A stretch of 64,000 nucleotides of DNA from Streptomyces sp. NRRL B-1347. GTDB lineage: Bacteria > Actinomycetota > Actinomycetes > Streptomycetales > Streptomycetaceae. Under the pieces are notes generated by a model. It ran no database searches and was not told the origin of the DNA. It saw only the letters and a list, made by a program, of their open reading frames with translations. The translations under genes were made by a program, and so were the position numbers. The stretch is from the NCBI RefSeq assembly GCF_000720325.1, contig NZ_JOJM01000032.1, positions 17,399 to 81,398 on the forward strand, given 5' to 3'. Shown in pieces: positions 54,944 through 62,770 of this stretch. Position 1 is the first letter of the stretch. Each line of letters begins with the position of its first letter.

Positions 54944-55687
54944 GTGGCAGCCGAAGCGAATGCGGAAGAACCCCCGGAGCCCGGCGCGGCCGGGCGGAAG
55001 CGACGGGTCGGGCGGCCGCGCCGCATCGAGCCGGAGGCGATCGTCGACGTGGCGCGGCGCATCCTCCAGGAGGAGGGCGTCGCGGCCCTGAGCATGCGGC
55101 GGGTCGCCAAGGAGATCGGGGCCACGCCCATGGCGCTCTACCACCACGTGCGCGACAAGGACGAGCTCCTGATGCTCGCCCTGGCCGGGACCGCCGCCAC
55201 GCTGCCGCGCCCGGAGCTGCCCGCCGACCCGCGCGACCGGCTGCTCGCCGTGTCCCTGCACATGCACGGCGTGCTGCTGCGGCTGCCGTGGGTCGTGGAG
55301 GTCCTGAGCCTCGGCGACCTCAGCGACAAGGGCGCGATGTGGATGGTCGACGAGATCATCGGCTCGGGCGTCGCGTGCGGCCTCACGCCCGAGGAGGCGG
55401 TGCACGCCTACCGCACCATCTGGCACTGCGTGTACGGCGACCTGGTGTTCCGGCGCGCGATGGCGCGCCGCGCCGAGGAGCCCGAGCGCAAGCGGTACTT
55501 CCCCGACATGCTCACCGCGGCGGACGCCGCCGAGCTGCCCCATGTGACACCGCTGGCCCCGCGCTGGGAGGAGATCGCCGGGACGTACGACATCGGCCGC
55601 CAGCTGGCAGCCGTGATCGACGGACTGCTGAGCGGGGCCCGGGCGACCGGGGCCCCGGGAACGGGGACCGCCGCGAAGGACCGCTGA
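54944..55687 (+). CDS. TetR-family repressor (TetR_C-like effector domain)
   Basis: A 247-residue repressor. A Glu/Arg-rich tail precedes the helix-turn-helix (IEPEAIVDVARRILQEEGVAALSMRRVAKEIGATPMALYHHVRDKDELL, about 27-75). The effector domain contains LRLPWVVEVLSLGDL and an aromatic RTIWHCVYGDLVF helix. It probably represses the divergent MFS exporter and itself through the palindrome at 54882. The GTG at 54944 begins MAAEANAEE; the helix-turn-helix position suits this start. Its stop is six bases from the convergent gene's stop. Confidence 0.9.
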   Translation: MAAEANAEEPPEPGAAGRKRRVGRPRRIEPEAIVDVARRILQEEGVAALSMRRVAKEIGATPMALYHHVRDKDELLMLALAGTAATLPRPELPADPRDRLLAVSLHMHGVLLRLPWVVEVLSLGDLSDKGAMWMVDEIIGSGVACGLTPEEAVHAYRTIWHCVYGDLVFRRAMARRAEEPERKRYFPDMLTAADAAELPHVTPLAPRWEEIAGTYDIGRQLAAVIDGLLSGARATGAPGTGTAAKDR

Positions 55688-55693
55688 GCGGGC

Positions 55694-55948
55694 CTAGGAG
55701 TCGACCTGCTCGAAGCGCCAGCGGTGCGGTGCCCGGGACACCAGGTCCCCGGGCGGCTCGGGCAGTTCCGGCAGCTCGGCGTCGTACGCGGCGTCCCACC
55801 AGGTGATCACGAGGACGCGGTCCTGGGGCGCCCGGAACGTCTCGCGGCGCACCGGCGCCGCCGCCAGCTCCTGGGCCCGCGCCCAGGCGAGCAGCTCGGG
55901 CCCGCGCCCCTCGGCGGCGCGGGCCTCCCACATCAGCGCGACGCTCAT
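55694..55948 (-). CDS. Conserved small protein coupled to tsaD
   Basis: An 84-residue protein ([20 protein letters not shown], with [12 protein letters not shown] in the middle) whose pattern suggests one ferredoxin-like half such as a dimeric alpha/beta-barrel or stress-related monooxygenase fold. This is only an impression. The ATG overlaps the tsaD stop as ATGA, so it is the last gene of the tsaB-rimI-tsaD operon and is translationally coupled. Function unknown. Confidence 0.75.
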   Translation of the reverse strand: MSVALMWEARAAEGRGPELLAWARAQELAAAPVRRETFRAPQDRVLVITWWDAAYDAELPELPEPPGDLVSRAPHRWRFEQVDS

Positions 55949-57054
55949 GAGTAGAGGTTGTCCTTGCTGACCTCGTGCACGTGGTCGTGGTCGTGGGCGT
56001 GCGCGCCCGGCACGTGCGGCTCCGTGACCGGAAGCGAGGAGTCCGCCGAGAGCCCCAGGTCCGACGCCGGCCGGTTGCGCGCCACCATCTCCGCGCCGAG
56101 GGCCGCGACCATCGCGCCGTTGTCCGTGCACAGCTTGGGCCGCGGCACCCGGAGGCGGATGCCCGCCCGCTCGCACCGCTCCTGGGCGAGCGCCCGCAGC
56201 CGGGTGTTGGCCGCGACGCCGCCGCCGATCATCAGGTGGTCGACGCCCTCGTCCTTGCAGGCCTTGACCGCCTTGCGGGTGAGCACGTCGACGACCGCCT
56301 CCTGGAAGGACGCGGCCACGTCCCGCACCGGCACGTCCTCGCCCGCGGCCCGCTTGGCCTCGATCCAGCGCGCCACGGACGTCTTCAGGCCGGAGAAGGA
56401 GAAGTCGTACGCCGGGTCGCGCGGGCCGGTCAGACCGCGCGGGAAGGCGATCGCCTCGGGGTCGCCCTCGCGCGCGTACCGGTCGATGACGGGGCCGCCG
56501 GGGAAGCCCAGGTTCAGCACCCGCGCGATCTTGTCGAAGGCCTCGCCCGCGGCGTCGTCGATGGTCGCGCCGAGCGGCCGGACGTCGGAGGTGATGTCGG
56601 TGGAGAGCAGCAGCGAGGAGTGCCCGCCGGACACCAGGAGCGCCATCGTCGGCTCGGGCAGCGCACCGTGCTCCAGCTGGTCCACGCAGATGTGCGAGGC
56701 CAGGTGGTTCACGCCGTACAGCGGCTTGCCGAGCGCGTACGCGTACGCCTTCGCGGCCGAGACGCCGACGAGCAGCGCGCCCGCGAGGCCGGGCCCCGCG
56801 GTGACGGCGATCCCGTCGAGGTCCTTCGCGCTCACCCCCGCGTCCTTCAGGGCGCGCTGGATGGTCGGCACCATCGCCTCCAGGTGCGCCCGCGAGGCGA
56901 CCTCGGGCACGACGCCGCCGAAGCGCGCGTGCTCGTCGACGCTGGAGGCGACGGCGTCGGCGAGCAGCGTGGTGCCGCGCACGATGCCGACGCCGGTCTC
57001 GTCGCAGGAGGTCTCGATACCGAGGACGAGGGGCTCGTCGCGGAGGTCAGCCAT
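55945..57054 (-). CDS. tsaD: tRNA t6A threonylcarbamoyltransferase subunit TsaD
   Basis: Transfers the threonylcarbamoyl group to A37 of ANN-decoding tRNAs, working with TsaB and TsaE. The 369 residues have the ASKHA fold: [17 protein letters not shown] (phosphate loop), [12 protein letters not shown] (metal-binding HxxxH), [14 protein letters not shown] and [14 protein letters not shown]. It has an unusual His/Asp-rich C-terminal tail ([12 protein letters not shown]) that is not part of the enzyme core. The start ATG overlaps the end of rimI by eight bases. Confidence 0.96.
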   Translation of the reverse strand: MADLRDEPLVLGIETSCDETGVGIVRGTTLLADAVASSVDEHARFGGVVPEVASRAHLEAMVPTIQRALKDAGVSAKDLDGIAVTAGPGLAGALLVGVSAAKAYAYALGKPLYGVNHLASHICVDQLEHGALPEPTMALLVSGGHSSLLLSTDITSDVRPLGATIDDAAGEAFDKIARVLNLGFPGGPVIDRYAREGDPEAIAFPRGLTGPRDPAYDFSFSGLKTSVARWIEAKRAAGEDVPVRDVAASFQEAVVDVLTRKAVKACKDEGVDHLMIGGGVAANTRLRALAQERCERAGIRLRVPRPKLCTDNGAMVAALGAEMVARNRPASDLGLSADSSLPVTEPHVPGAHAHDHDHVHEVSKDNLYS

Positions 57055-57637
57055 GGATCTCGGTTCCTTGTACGCCGTTCACGGGGCCGTCGGCCCGGCC
57101 GTTCGGGGAGGGGTGCGGGGCTCGCGACAGGGCTGACGGGTCCGAGAGGCGCATCACCAGCGCGTCCACGTTCCCCGGCTGGTAGTAGCCGCGCCGGAAG
57201 CCGATCGGCTCGAAGCCGAAGCGCTCGTACAGCTTCTGCGCCCGGGTGTTGTCCACGCGCACCTCGAGCATCACCTCGGTGGCCTCGAAGGCGGTCGCGT
57301 GCCGGAGGAGCTCGGTGAGCAGCCGCGCGCCGAGCCCGGTGCCCCACTGGTCCCGGGCCACGGCGATGGTCTGCACGTCGGCGGCCAGCGCGTCGCCGCC
57401 GTCGGAGTCGGTGCCCGCGACCGCGAGCCCGCCGTACCCGACGAGACGCTCGCCGTCGTACGCCACCAGGTAGCGGCGCGTCGAGCCCGGACCGCGCGCG
57501 TGCGCGAGCTCGGACCAGAACATGCCGCGCGACCAGGCGTCCTCCGGGAAGAGCTCCTTCTCCAGGGCGAGGACGGGATCGATGTCCCACCAGCGCATCT
57601 CGCGCAGCACGGCGGCGTGGGTCGTCACGGTGGTCAC
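57047..57637 (-). CDS. rimI: Ribosomal protein S18 N-acetyltransferase RimI
   Basis: A 196-residue GNAT acetyltransferase whose family acetylates the N-terminal Ala of ribosomal protein S18, though substrates in actinomycetes are broader. It has [26 protein letters not shown] (substrate side), the acetyl-CoA loop [11 protein letters not shown] and [22 protein letters not shown]. The last 25 residues are Pro/Gly-rich. The GTG start overlaps the tsaB stop as GTGA. Position between tsaB and tsaD is the standard actinobacterial order. Confidence 0.92.
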   Translation of the reverse strand: MTTVTTHAAVLREMRWWDIDPVLALEKELFPEDAWSRGMFWSELAHARGPGSTRRYLVAYDGERLVGYGGLAVAGTDSDGGDALAADVQTIAVARDQWGTGLGARLLTELLRHATAFEATEVMLEVRVDNTRAQKLYERFGFEPIGFRRGYYQPGNVDALVMRLSDPSALSRAPHPSPNGRADGPVNGVQGTEIHG

Positions 57638-58299
57638 TTGGGGGTGACCACCTTGTAGTTCTTGGGCACCTGCGCGTCCGGGCGGCGCAGGTACAGCGGG
57701 CGCGGCTCCAGGAGCTCCTCGCCCGCGGCCAGCTTCTCGGCGGCGAGGGCGGCCAGGGCCGCGGCCGCCACGTGCTCGGGCCCGCGGGCGTCGGGGAAGG
57801 TCTCCGGGTAGAGCGTGGCGCCCGCGCCGACGGCCGGAAGCCCTGCGACCTGCTCGGCGATGTCGGCGGGCCGGTCCACGGCGGGCCCCGAGACGCGGGT
57901 GCGCGCGTCGTCGTACCGGGCCCAGTAGACCTCCTTGCGGCGCGCGTCCGTGGCCACGACGAACGGGCCGTCCTCGATCCCGGAGGCGTACGCCAGCCCG
58001 TCGAGCGTGCACACCCCGTACACGGGCACGCCGAGCGCGAGGCCGAAGGTGTCGGCCGTCATCAGGCCCACCCGCAGTCCGGTGTACGGCCCGGGGCCCA
58101 CCCCGACGACGACGGCGGTGACCGCGTCGAGTCCCACGCCCGCGTCGGCGAGGACGCGGTCGACGGCGGGCAGCAGCAGCTCGCCGTGGCGGCGCGCGTC
58201 GACCTGACTCGACTCGGCGACGGTTCCGATGGAGGCCGTGCCGTCGTGCAGCGCGACGGTGACGGCGGGGGTTGCGGTATCCAGAGCGAGCAAGAGCAC
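57634..58299 (-). CDS. tsaB: tRNA t6A complex subunit TsaB
   Basis: A 221-residue ASKHA-fold partner of TsaD, required for t6A37 formation and probably non-catalytic. It opens with LLLALDTATPAVTVALHDG and has VVVGVGPGPYTGLRVGLMTADTFGLALG and DARRKEVYWARYD, which mark TsaB. It starts with a GTG at 58299. First gene of the tsaB-rimI-tsaD-84-residue-protein operon, with four-base overlaps. Confidence 0.94.
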   Translation of the reverse strand: MLLLALDTATPAVTVALHDGTASIGTVAESSQVDARRHGELLLPAVDRVLADAGVGLDAVTAVVVGVGPGPYTGLRVGLMTADTFGLALGVPVYGVCTLDGLAYASGIEDGPFVVATDARRKEVYWARYDDARTRVSGPAVDRPADIAEQVAGLPAVGAGATLYPETFPDARGPEHVAAAALAALAAEKLAAGEELLEPRPLYLRRPDAQVPKNYKVVTPK

Positions 58300-58401
58300 G
58301 CGAACAGCCTACGGCTCCGAGGCCCCGCGCACGGCCGCACCGGCCGCGGGTGCGCCTGCTGCTACCGTCACTCCATAGCCGTACGTAGGGAAGGTGGCTC
58401 A

Positions 58402-58950
58402 GTGTCCAGGACCAGCTCGGGATTCGTGGCCGGGCTCACCGCCGCCGCCCTCGCCGTGGTCGGATTCCTCGCCTACCAGGCCTCCGCGAGCGCGCCCGAC
58501 GACCTGAACGCGCGGCCGGACAAGTCCCCCACGACCCCCACGAAGTCCCCCAAGGGCAAGGGCGGCGGGCTTGCGCTTCCCGACCGCTCGGGCACCGGCA
58601 AGCGGGTCGTGTACTCGCTGGCGGGCGACCGGGTGTGGCTGGTCGGCGACTCCGGCAAGGCGAAGCGCACGTACAAGGTCACGCCGAGCACCGTCGACCC
58701 GGAGCCCGGCACGTACGAGGTCACGTCGCGCCAGGGTCAGGTCACCGGTTCGGACGGCAGGCAGATCGAGCACGTCGTGCGCTTCACGACGGTCGACGGC
58801 ATAACGGTCGGGTTCAGCGCGGCGCTCAACGGCTCCACGGAGAAGCCGGACCCCGCGAAGAAGACCGGCGGCATCCGCTCGTCCCGCGAGGACGGCAACG
58901 CGATGTGGGACTTCGCGACCATCGAGACCCCGGTCATCGTCGTCAAGTAG
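58402..58950 (+). CDS. Secreted or membrane-anchored protein, unknown
   Basis: A 182-residue protein: an N-terminal hydrophobic segment (GFVAGLTAAALAVVGFLAYQASA) acts as signal anchor, followed by a Lys/Pro/Thr linker and a beta-rich extracellular domain of about 120 residues (VVYSLAGDRVWLVGD, FTTVDGITVGFSAALNG, ending IETPVIVVK). The repeating strand pattern is compatible with an L,D-transpeptidase-like or immunoglobulin-like fold, but no catalytic Cys or SHG motif is present. The GTG at 58402 has GGGAAGGTGG upstream. It is divergent from tsaB. Confidence 0.72.
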   Translation: MSRTSSGFVAGLTAAALAVVGFLAYQASASAPDDLNARPDKSPTTPTKSPKGKGGGLALPDRSGTGKRVVYSLAGDRVWLVGDSGKAKRTYKVTPSTVDPEPGTYEVTSRQGQVTGSDGRQIEHVVRFTTVDGITVGFSAALNGSTEKPDPAKKTGGIRSSREDGNAMWDFATIETPVIVVK

Positions 58951-59012
58951 CCGCTCGGCCCTCAAGCGCCCGCTCAGGCGCCGCGCACCCGCTCAGGCGC
59001 CAAGCGCCCCGC

Positions 59013-59198
59013 TCAGGCGGCGTCCCGCTGCGAGGGCTGTTCCTCCACGGGGGCTTCCTGAGGCACAGGGGCGGCCGGAGGCGTGGAGACGGCGCTCGCG
59101 GCGGCGCACGATGCGAGCAGCTCACTCATCGAGCAGCTGGACGGCCGCGCCGCCAGCCCCTGCGGCCGGGGCCGTACGTCTCGTTCTGAAGCCGGCAT
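59013..59198 (-). CDS. 61-residue small protein behind an iron-box-like palindrome
   Basis: A 61-residue ORF with an exceptionally good ribosome site (AGGAGG, five bases before ATG 59198). The middle, PSSCSMSELLASCAAAS, has Cys 22 and Cys 31 around a short amphipathic helix. The N-terminal part is Arg/Pro-rich and the C-terminal third (VSTPPAAPVPQEAP) Pro-rich, with no membrane segment. Just upstream is a palindrome resembling a DmdR/IdeR iron box. I do not recognise the family. It could be a small metal- or redox-responsive protein, a regulatory peptide or a peptide precursor; none of these is shown. Confidence 0.62.
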   Translation of the reverse strand: MPASERDVRPRPQGLAARPSSCSMSELLASCAAASAVSTPPAAPVPQEAPVEEQPSQRDAA

Positions 59199-59228
59199 GG
59201 ACGCCTCCTGGGGCTTCGGGAGCAGACG

Positions 59229-59248
59229 TGGTTAGGTAGACCTAACCA
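59229..59248. promoter_or_regulatory. Iron-box-like operator (DmdR/IdeR)
   Basis: TGGTTAGGT-AG-ACCTAACCA has perfect 9-bp arms. Against the DtxR-family iron box TTAGGTWAGSCTNACCTAA it matches 14 of 19 positions. It lies 31 bases upstream of the small ORF's ATG and 20 upstream of its ribosome site. Confidence 0.6.
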
Positions 59249-59381
59249 GTACCGGTATCCATGTGAACACGCCCGGCACCCGCCACGCAACATCTTACCG
59301 ACGCCTTGTCGGAAAATGTGGACGGCAACAATCCCCGCCCAGCGCAGAACGGACGGAATCCGGCATCCGGCCGGAGCGGCC

Positions 59382-59897
59382 TCAGACGGCCAGAACGCTC
59401 AGGTCGGCGTCCTGCCAGCGGGCCCCGATCCCCCGCACGGTCACCTCGCGCCCCTCGTCCGCGGTGTCTCCCACGGCCCGGTGGATGAGCAGGTGCAGCC
59501 GGTCGTCCGACAGGTCCTCGACCTTGCCGTCGCCCCACTCCACGACGACCACGGAGTCCGGCAGGGACACGTCGAGGTCCAGGTCCTCCATCTCGTCGAG
59601 CCCGCCGCCGAGCCGGTACGCGTCCACGTGCACCAGGGCCGGGCCGTCGCCGAGCGGCGGGTGGACCCGGGCGATGACGAACGTCGGCGAGGTGACGGCG
59701 CCGCGCACGCCGAGGCCCTCGCCGAGGCCGCGCGTCAGCGTCGTCTTGCCCGCGCCGAGCTCACCGGTGAGCATGACGAGATCACCCGGGCGCAGGACCT
59801 TGGCCAGTCGGCGGCCCAACTCACCCATCTGTTCCGGGGAGTTGACGGCGATCTTCAGGGTGGTGGCGGGGACGGCCGGGCTGTGCGGTGCTTCCAT
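59382..59897 (-). CDS. tsaE: tRNA t6A complex ATPase TsaE
   Basis: A 171-residue P-loop ATPase that drives the TsaB-TsaD catalytic cycle. It has MLTGELGAGKTTLTRGLGEGLG (Walker A), SPTFVIARVHPP (switch), LVHVDAYRLGG and VVVVEWGDGKVEDL. ATG 59897 is preferred, with GTG 59906 possible. It begins about ten bases after the hydrolase gene in an alr-hydrolase-tsaE operon. Confidence 0.94.
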   Translation of the reverse strand: MEAPHSPAVPATTLKIAVNSPEQMGELGRRLAKVLRPGDLVMLTGELGAGKTTLTRGLGEGLGVRGAVTSPTFVIARVHPPLGDGPALVHVDAYRLGGGLDEMEDLDLDVSLPDSVVVVEWGDGKVEDLSDDRLHLLIHRAVGDTADEGREVTVRGIGARWQDADLSVLAV

Positions 59898-59907
59898 GCG
59901 CCCCACG

Positions 59908-61107
59908 TTAACCGGTGCCGACCGCGCCCGTCCGTGCCAGCAGATCCGCGAGGCGGTCCGTCACCGCCTCCGGGTGCTCCAGCATGACCAGGTGACCGGC
60001 GTCCGGCACCAGGACGAGCTCCGCCTCCGGCAGCAGATCGGCGATCACCTCGCTGTGCTCGCTCGGCGTGACCAGGTCCTTGTCGCCCGCGAGCACGAGC
60101 ACGGGCAGCTCGGTGAAGTGCTTGAGTGCGTCCGCCTTGTCGTGCTCGGTGAACGCCGGGTAGAACTCCGCGACCACGTCGATCGGCGTGGACTCGATCA
60201 TCCGCTCCGCGAACCGCGCGACCGCCGGGTCGATGTCCTTCGACGAGAACGAGTACCGCTTGATGATGCCCGCGAACAGGTCGGACGTGGCCCGCCGCCC
60301 GCGCTCGACGAGCTCGGCCTGCGAACCGAGGGCCCGCAGGACGCCGGGCAGCACGCGCCGCACGGCGTTCACCCCCGCCACCGGGAGCCCGAAGTTGACT
60401 TCCCCGAGCCCGCCCGCGGACGTGCCGACCAGCGCGACGCCCACCACCCGCTCCCGGATCAGATCCGGGAACTGGTCGGCGAGGGCCATCGTCGTCATGC
60501 CGCCCATGGAGTGCCCGACGAGGACCAGCGGCCCCTCGGGCGCGGCCGCGTCGATGACGGCCTTCAGGTCCCGGCCGAGCCGGTCGATGGTGACCGGCTC
60601 GCCGTCGCGCAGCTGGGCCGCGCCGCGCCCCGAGCGCCCGTGGCTGCGCTGGTCCCAGTACACGGCCCGGACGACGCCCCGCAGCGCGGCGCGCTGGAAG
60701 TGCCAGGAGTCCTGGCTGAGGCAGTAGCCGTGGCTGAACACGACGGTGACGGGGGCGGGCGGTCGCCGCCCGAAGAGCCGGCGCCGCCGCGCCGCCTGAG
60801 AACTCTCCGCACCGACCTCTTCGACCTCGTAGGCGAGCTCCGTGCCGTCGTCGGCGTACGCCTTGCCGGGCGTGCCGCGCAGCGAGCCGTACGGGCCCGA
60901 GGCGTCCAGGGCGAGACGGGCCTTCTTGCGCATGCCCCGGCCGACCGTGAGCCGCTCGATGGCGACCCCGGCGGCGGCGCCCGCCGCGATGACTCCTATG
61001 GCGGCGCCCGCGATCCCGGCCCGCCGCCAGGTCGTCACCGACGCGCCCGGCCGTCCCGCCACCGCCTCGACCACCTCGGCGGCCGCCCCCGTGCTGCCCT
61101 CGCCCAC
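59908..61107 (-). CDS. Alpha/beta-fold hydrolase with N-terminal membrane segment
   Basis: A 399-residue protein with a hydrophobic segment near the N-terminus (AGIAGAAIGVIAAGAAAGVAI, about 30-50) that may anchor it. The alpha/beta hydrolase domain has VFSHGYCLSQDSWHFQ (oxyanion loop), WDQRSHGRSGRG, the nucleophile elbow LVGHSMGGMTTM, the acid region VLAGDKDLVTPSEH and the His in VPDAGHLVMLEHPE. The GTG at 61107 has GAGGAGCGGCAC upstream. The gene sits between alr and tsaE, an arrangement conserved in actinobacteria; its substrate is unknown. Confidence 0.9.
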   Translation of the reverse strand: MGEGSTGAAAEVVEAVAGRPGASVTTWRRAGIAGAAIGVIAAGAAAGVAIERLTVGRGMRKKARLALDASGPYGSLRGTPGKAYADDGTELAYEVEEVGAESSQAARRRRLFGRRPPAPVTVVFSHGYCLSQDSWHFQRAALRGVVRAVYWDQRSHGRSGRGAAQLRDGEPVTIDRLGRDLKAVIDAAAPEGPLVLVGHSMGGMTTMALADQFPDLIRERVVGVALVGTSAGGLGEVNFGLPVAGVNAVRRVLPGVLRALGSQAELVERGRRATSDLFAGIIKRYSFSSKDIDPAVARFAERMIESTPIDVVAEFYPAFTEHDKADALKHFTELPVLVLAGDKDLVTPSEHSEVIADLLPEAELVLVPDAGHLVMLEHPEAVTDRLADLLARTGAVGTG

Positions 61108-61120
61108 GTGCCGCTCCTCT

Positions 61121-62278
61121 TCAGTCGTCGGTGCCCGGCCGCTCGTTCACATAGACGCGCGGGACCCGCGAACCGATGCGGGTCACGATCTCGTACGCGA
61201 TGGTGCCCGCGGCCCGCGCCCAGTCCTCGGCGGTGGGCTCCCCGCGGTCGCCGGGCCCGAAGAGCACCGCCTCCGCGCCGACCTCGGGCTCGTCGCCGCC
61301 GAGGTCCACCACGAACTGGTCCATGGCGATCCGCCCCGCGGCGGTCCGCCACTTGCCGTCGACGAGCACCGGGCCCGCGCCGGAGGCGTGCCGCGGGATG
61401 CCGTCCCCGTACCCGGCGGGCACCAGGCCGAGCGTCGTCTCGCCCGGAGTCGTGTAGTGGTGCCCGTAGCTCACGCCGTGCCCCGCCGGGGCGCGCTTCA
61501 CGTGCGCCAGGGCCGCGGCGACGGTCATCACCGGACGCAGCCCGAAGTCCTCCGGAGTCCCGATCTCGGGGCTGGGCGAGACCCCGTACATCGCGATGCC
61601 CGGCCGCACCAGGTCGAAGTGCGTCTCGGGCAGCGTGAGCGTGGCCGGGGAGTTGGCTATGTGCCGCACCTCGGGGCGGACCCCCGCCTCCTCGGCGTAC
61701 CCGACCATCTCGTGGAACGCACTCAGCTGCGCCGCGATCGAGGGGTGCCCCGGCTCGTCGGCACAGGCGAAGTGCGACCACAGTCCGGTGACCTTCACCA
61801 GCCCTTCGGCCTCCGCCCGCAGGGCCTCGCCCACGAGCTCCGGCCAGTCCTCGGGCATGCAGCCGTTGCGCCCGAGCCCGGTGTCGGCCTTGAGCTGCAC
61901 CCGGGCCGTACGCCGCACGGCCCGCGCGGCCGCGACGACCTCGGCGAGCGCCCCCACCCGGCTCACCGACACGTCCACGTCGGCCTCGACGGCCTCGCGC
62001 CAGGGCGACCCCGGCGTCCACAGCCAGCACATGACGCGCCCGCCGACACCCGCGGCCCGCAGCGCGAGCGCCTCCTCGGGCGTGGCGGTCCCGACCCACT
62101 CGGCGCCCGCGTCCAGCGCGGCCTTGGCACACGGGACCATCCCGTGCCCATACCCGTCCGCCTTCACGACGGCCATGAACGCGGCGCCGGGCGCATGAGC
62201 ACGCAGCGTCCGCACGTTGGCCCGAAGGGCGGCGAGGTCGATCTCGGCGCGCACGCGCGGCAGTGCAGTATCAGTCAT
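61121..62278 (-). CDS. alr: Alanine racemase
   Basis: Makes D-alanine from L-alanine for peptidoglycan. The 385-residue PLP enzyme has the Schiff-base Lys39 in FMAVVKADGYGHGM, the LWSHFACADEP region, RPGIAMYGVSPSP, and the second catalytic Tyr in HGVSYGHHYTT from the C-terminal domain. Length is normal. ATG 62278 is chosen because MTDTALPRVRAEIDL is the family start; the 33-residue extension comes from repeat-bearing intergenic DNA. First gene of an alr-hydrolase-tsaE unit. Confidence 0.95.
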   Translation of the reverse strand: MTDTALPRVRAEIDLAALRANVRTLRAHAPGAAFMAVVKADGYGHGMVPCAKAALDAGAEWVGTATPEEALALRAAGVGGRVMCWLWTPGSPWREAVEADVDVSVSRVGALAEVVAAARAVRRTARVQLKADTGLGRNGCMPEDWPELVGEALRAEAEGLVKVTGLWSHFACADEPGHPSIAAQLSAFHEMVGYAEEAGVRPEVRHIANSPATLTLPETHFDLVRPGIAMYGVSPSPEIGTPEDFGLRPVMTVAAALAHVKRAPAGHGVSYGHHYTTPGETTLGLVPAGYGDGIPRHASGAGPVLVDGKWRTAAGRIAMDQFVVDLGGDEPEVGAEAVLFGPGDRGEPTAEDWARAAGTIAYEIVTRIGSRVPRVYVNERPGTDD

Positions 62279-62361
62279 CGTCGAACAGTCTCTCAGAGCG
62301 GAAGAGAACCCCGACGGAGAGCCACCACACGCCGGAGGGCGCCTGGAACGGAGATCGCCCT

Positions 62362-62541
62362 GCGGGCTCGTCCTCAAACGCCGGACGGGCTACATCGGCC
62401 ACCGCACGAGGAACGGACGGAACCACCGACGGAAAGCCGCCAACAAAACGGGCGGGCTCGTCCTCGAACACCGGACGGGCTACATCAGCCACCACACGAG
62501 GAACGGACGGAACCACCGACGGAAAGCCGCCGACGAAACGT
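62362..62541. repeat. 90-bp direct duplication
   Basis: Copies 62362-62451 and 62452-62541 differ at a handful of positions. Each begins with the dispersed CTCGTCCTC(A/G)AAC(G/A)CCGG element (62367 and 62457), and both end in GACGGAAAGCCGCC followed by an A-rich AAACG. Confidence 0.9.
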
Positions 62542-62551
62542 GAGGGGACGT

Positions 62552-62640
62552 GCCGGTATGTCCGCCCGCAGCACCCCGAGTGCACCGCGCCGGGCGGGGA
62601 GCCGTCCCGCACACATGACGGCGAGGACGGACATACCGGC
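62552..62640. repeat. 13-bp inverted repeat flanking a 63-bp centre
   Basis: GCCGGTATGTCCG (62552-62564) and CGGACATACCGGC (62628-62640) are exact inverted copies. The centre can fold further. It may be a large hairpin or the ends of a tiny non-autonomous element; no target duplication is obvious. Confidence 0.7.
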
Positions 62641-62683
62641 GCGGCCCCGCCCCACGACAGAAGCCCGGCGCACCACGACGCAC

Positions 62684-62717
62684 CGGCAGGCGGCAGGCGG
62701 CAGGCGGCAGGCGGCAG
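62684..62717 (+). repeat. 7-bp tandem repeat (CGGCAGG)4.9
   Basis: Nearly five exact copies of CGGCAGG, 53 bases beyond the nnrDE stop codon. Confidence 0.9.
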
Positions 62718-62770
62718 CGCCACACCAGCCCGGACGCCGCACGGGACGCAAACCGGACGCAAACCGGGCG

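Larger units (their letters stand above)
62279..62770. other. Repeat-rich intergenic region between nnrDE and alr
   Basis: 492 bases with no supported gene. It contains a 90-bp tandem duplication carrying two copies of the dispersed repeat, a 13-bp inverted repeat around a 63-base centre, and a 7-bp tandem repeat. A plus-strand frame of 108 codons runs through the duplication only because its period is divisible by three. Confidence 0.7.

Noticed and set aside
62362..62541. CRISPR array
   Set aside because: Only two 90-bp units, with no short repeat and unique spacer pattern and no cas genes; it is a simple tandem duplication.
62217..62543. 108-codon plus-strand frame with a 30-residue internal repeat
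   Set aside because: The repeat exists at DNA level because of the 90-bp duplication and includes the dispersed intergenic element. The frame also overlaps the alr start region on the other strand.
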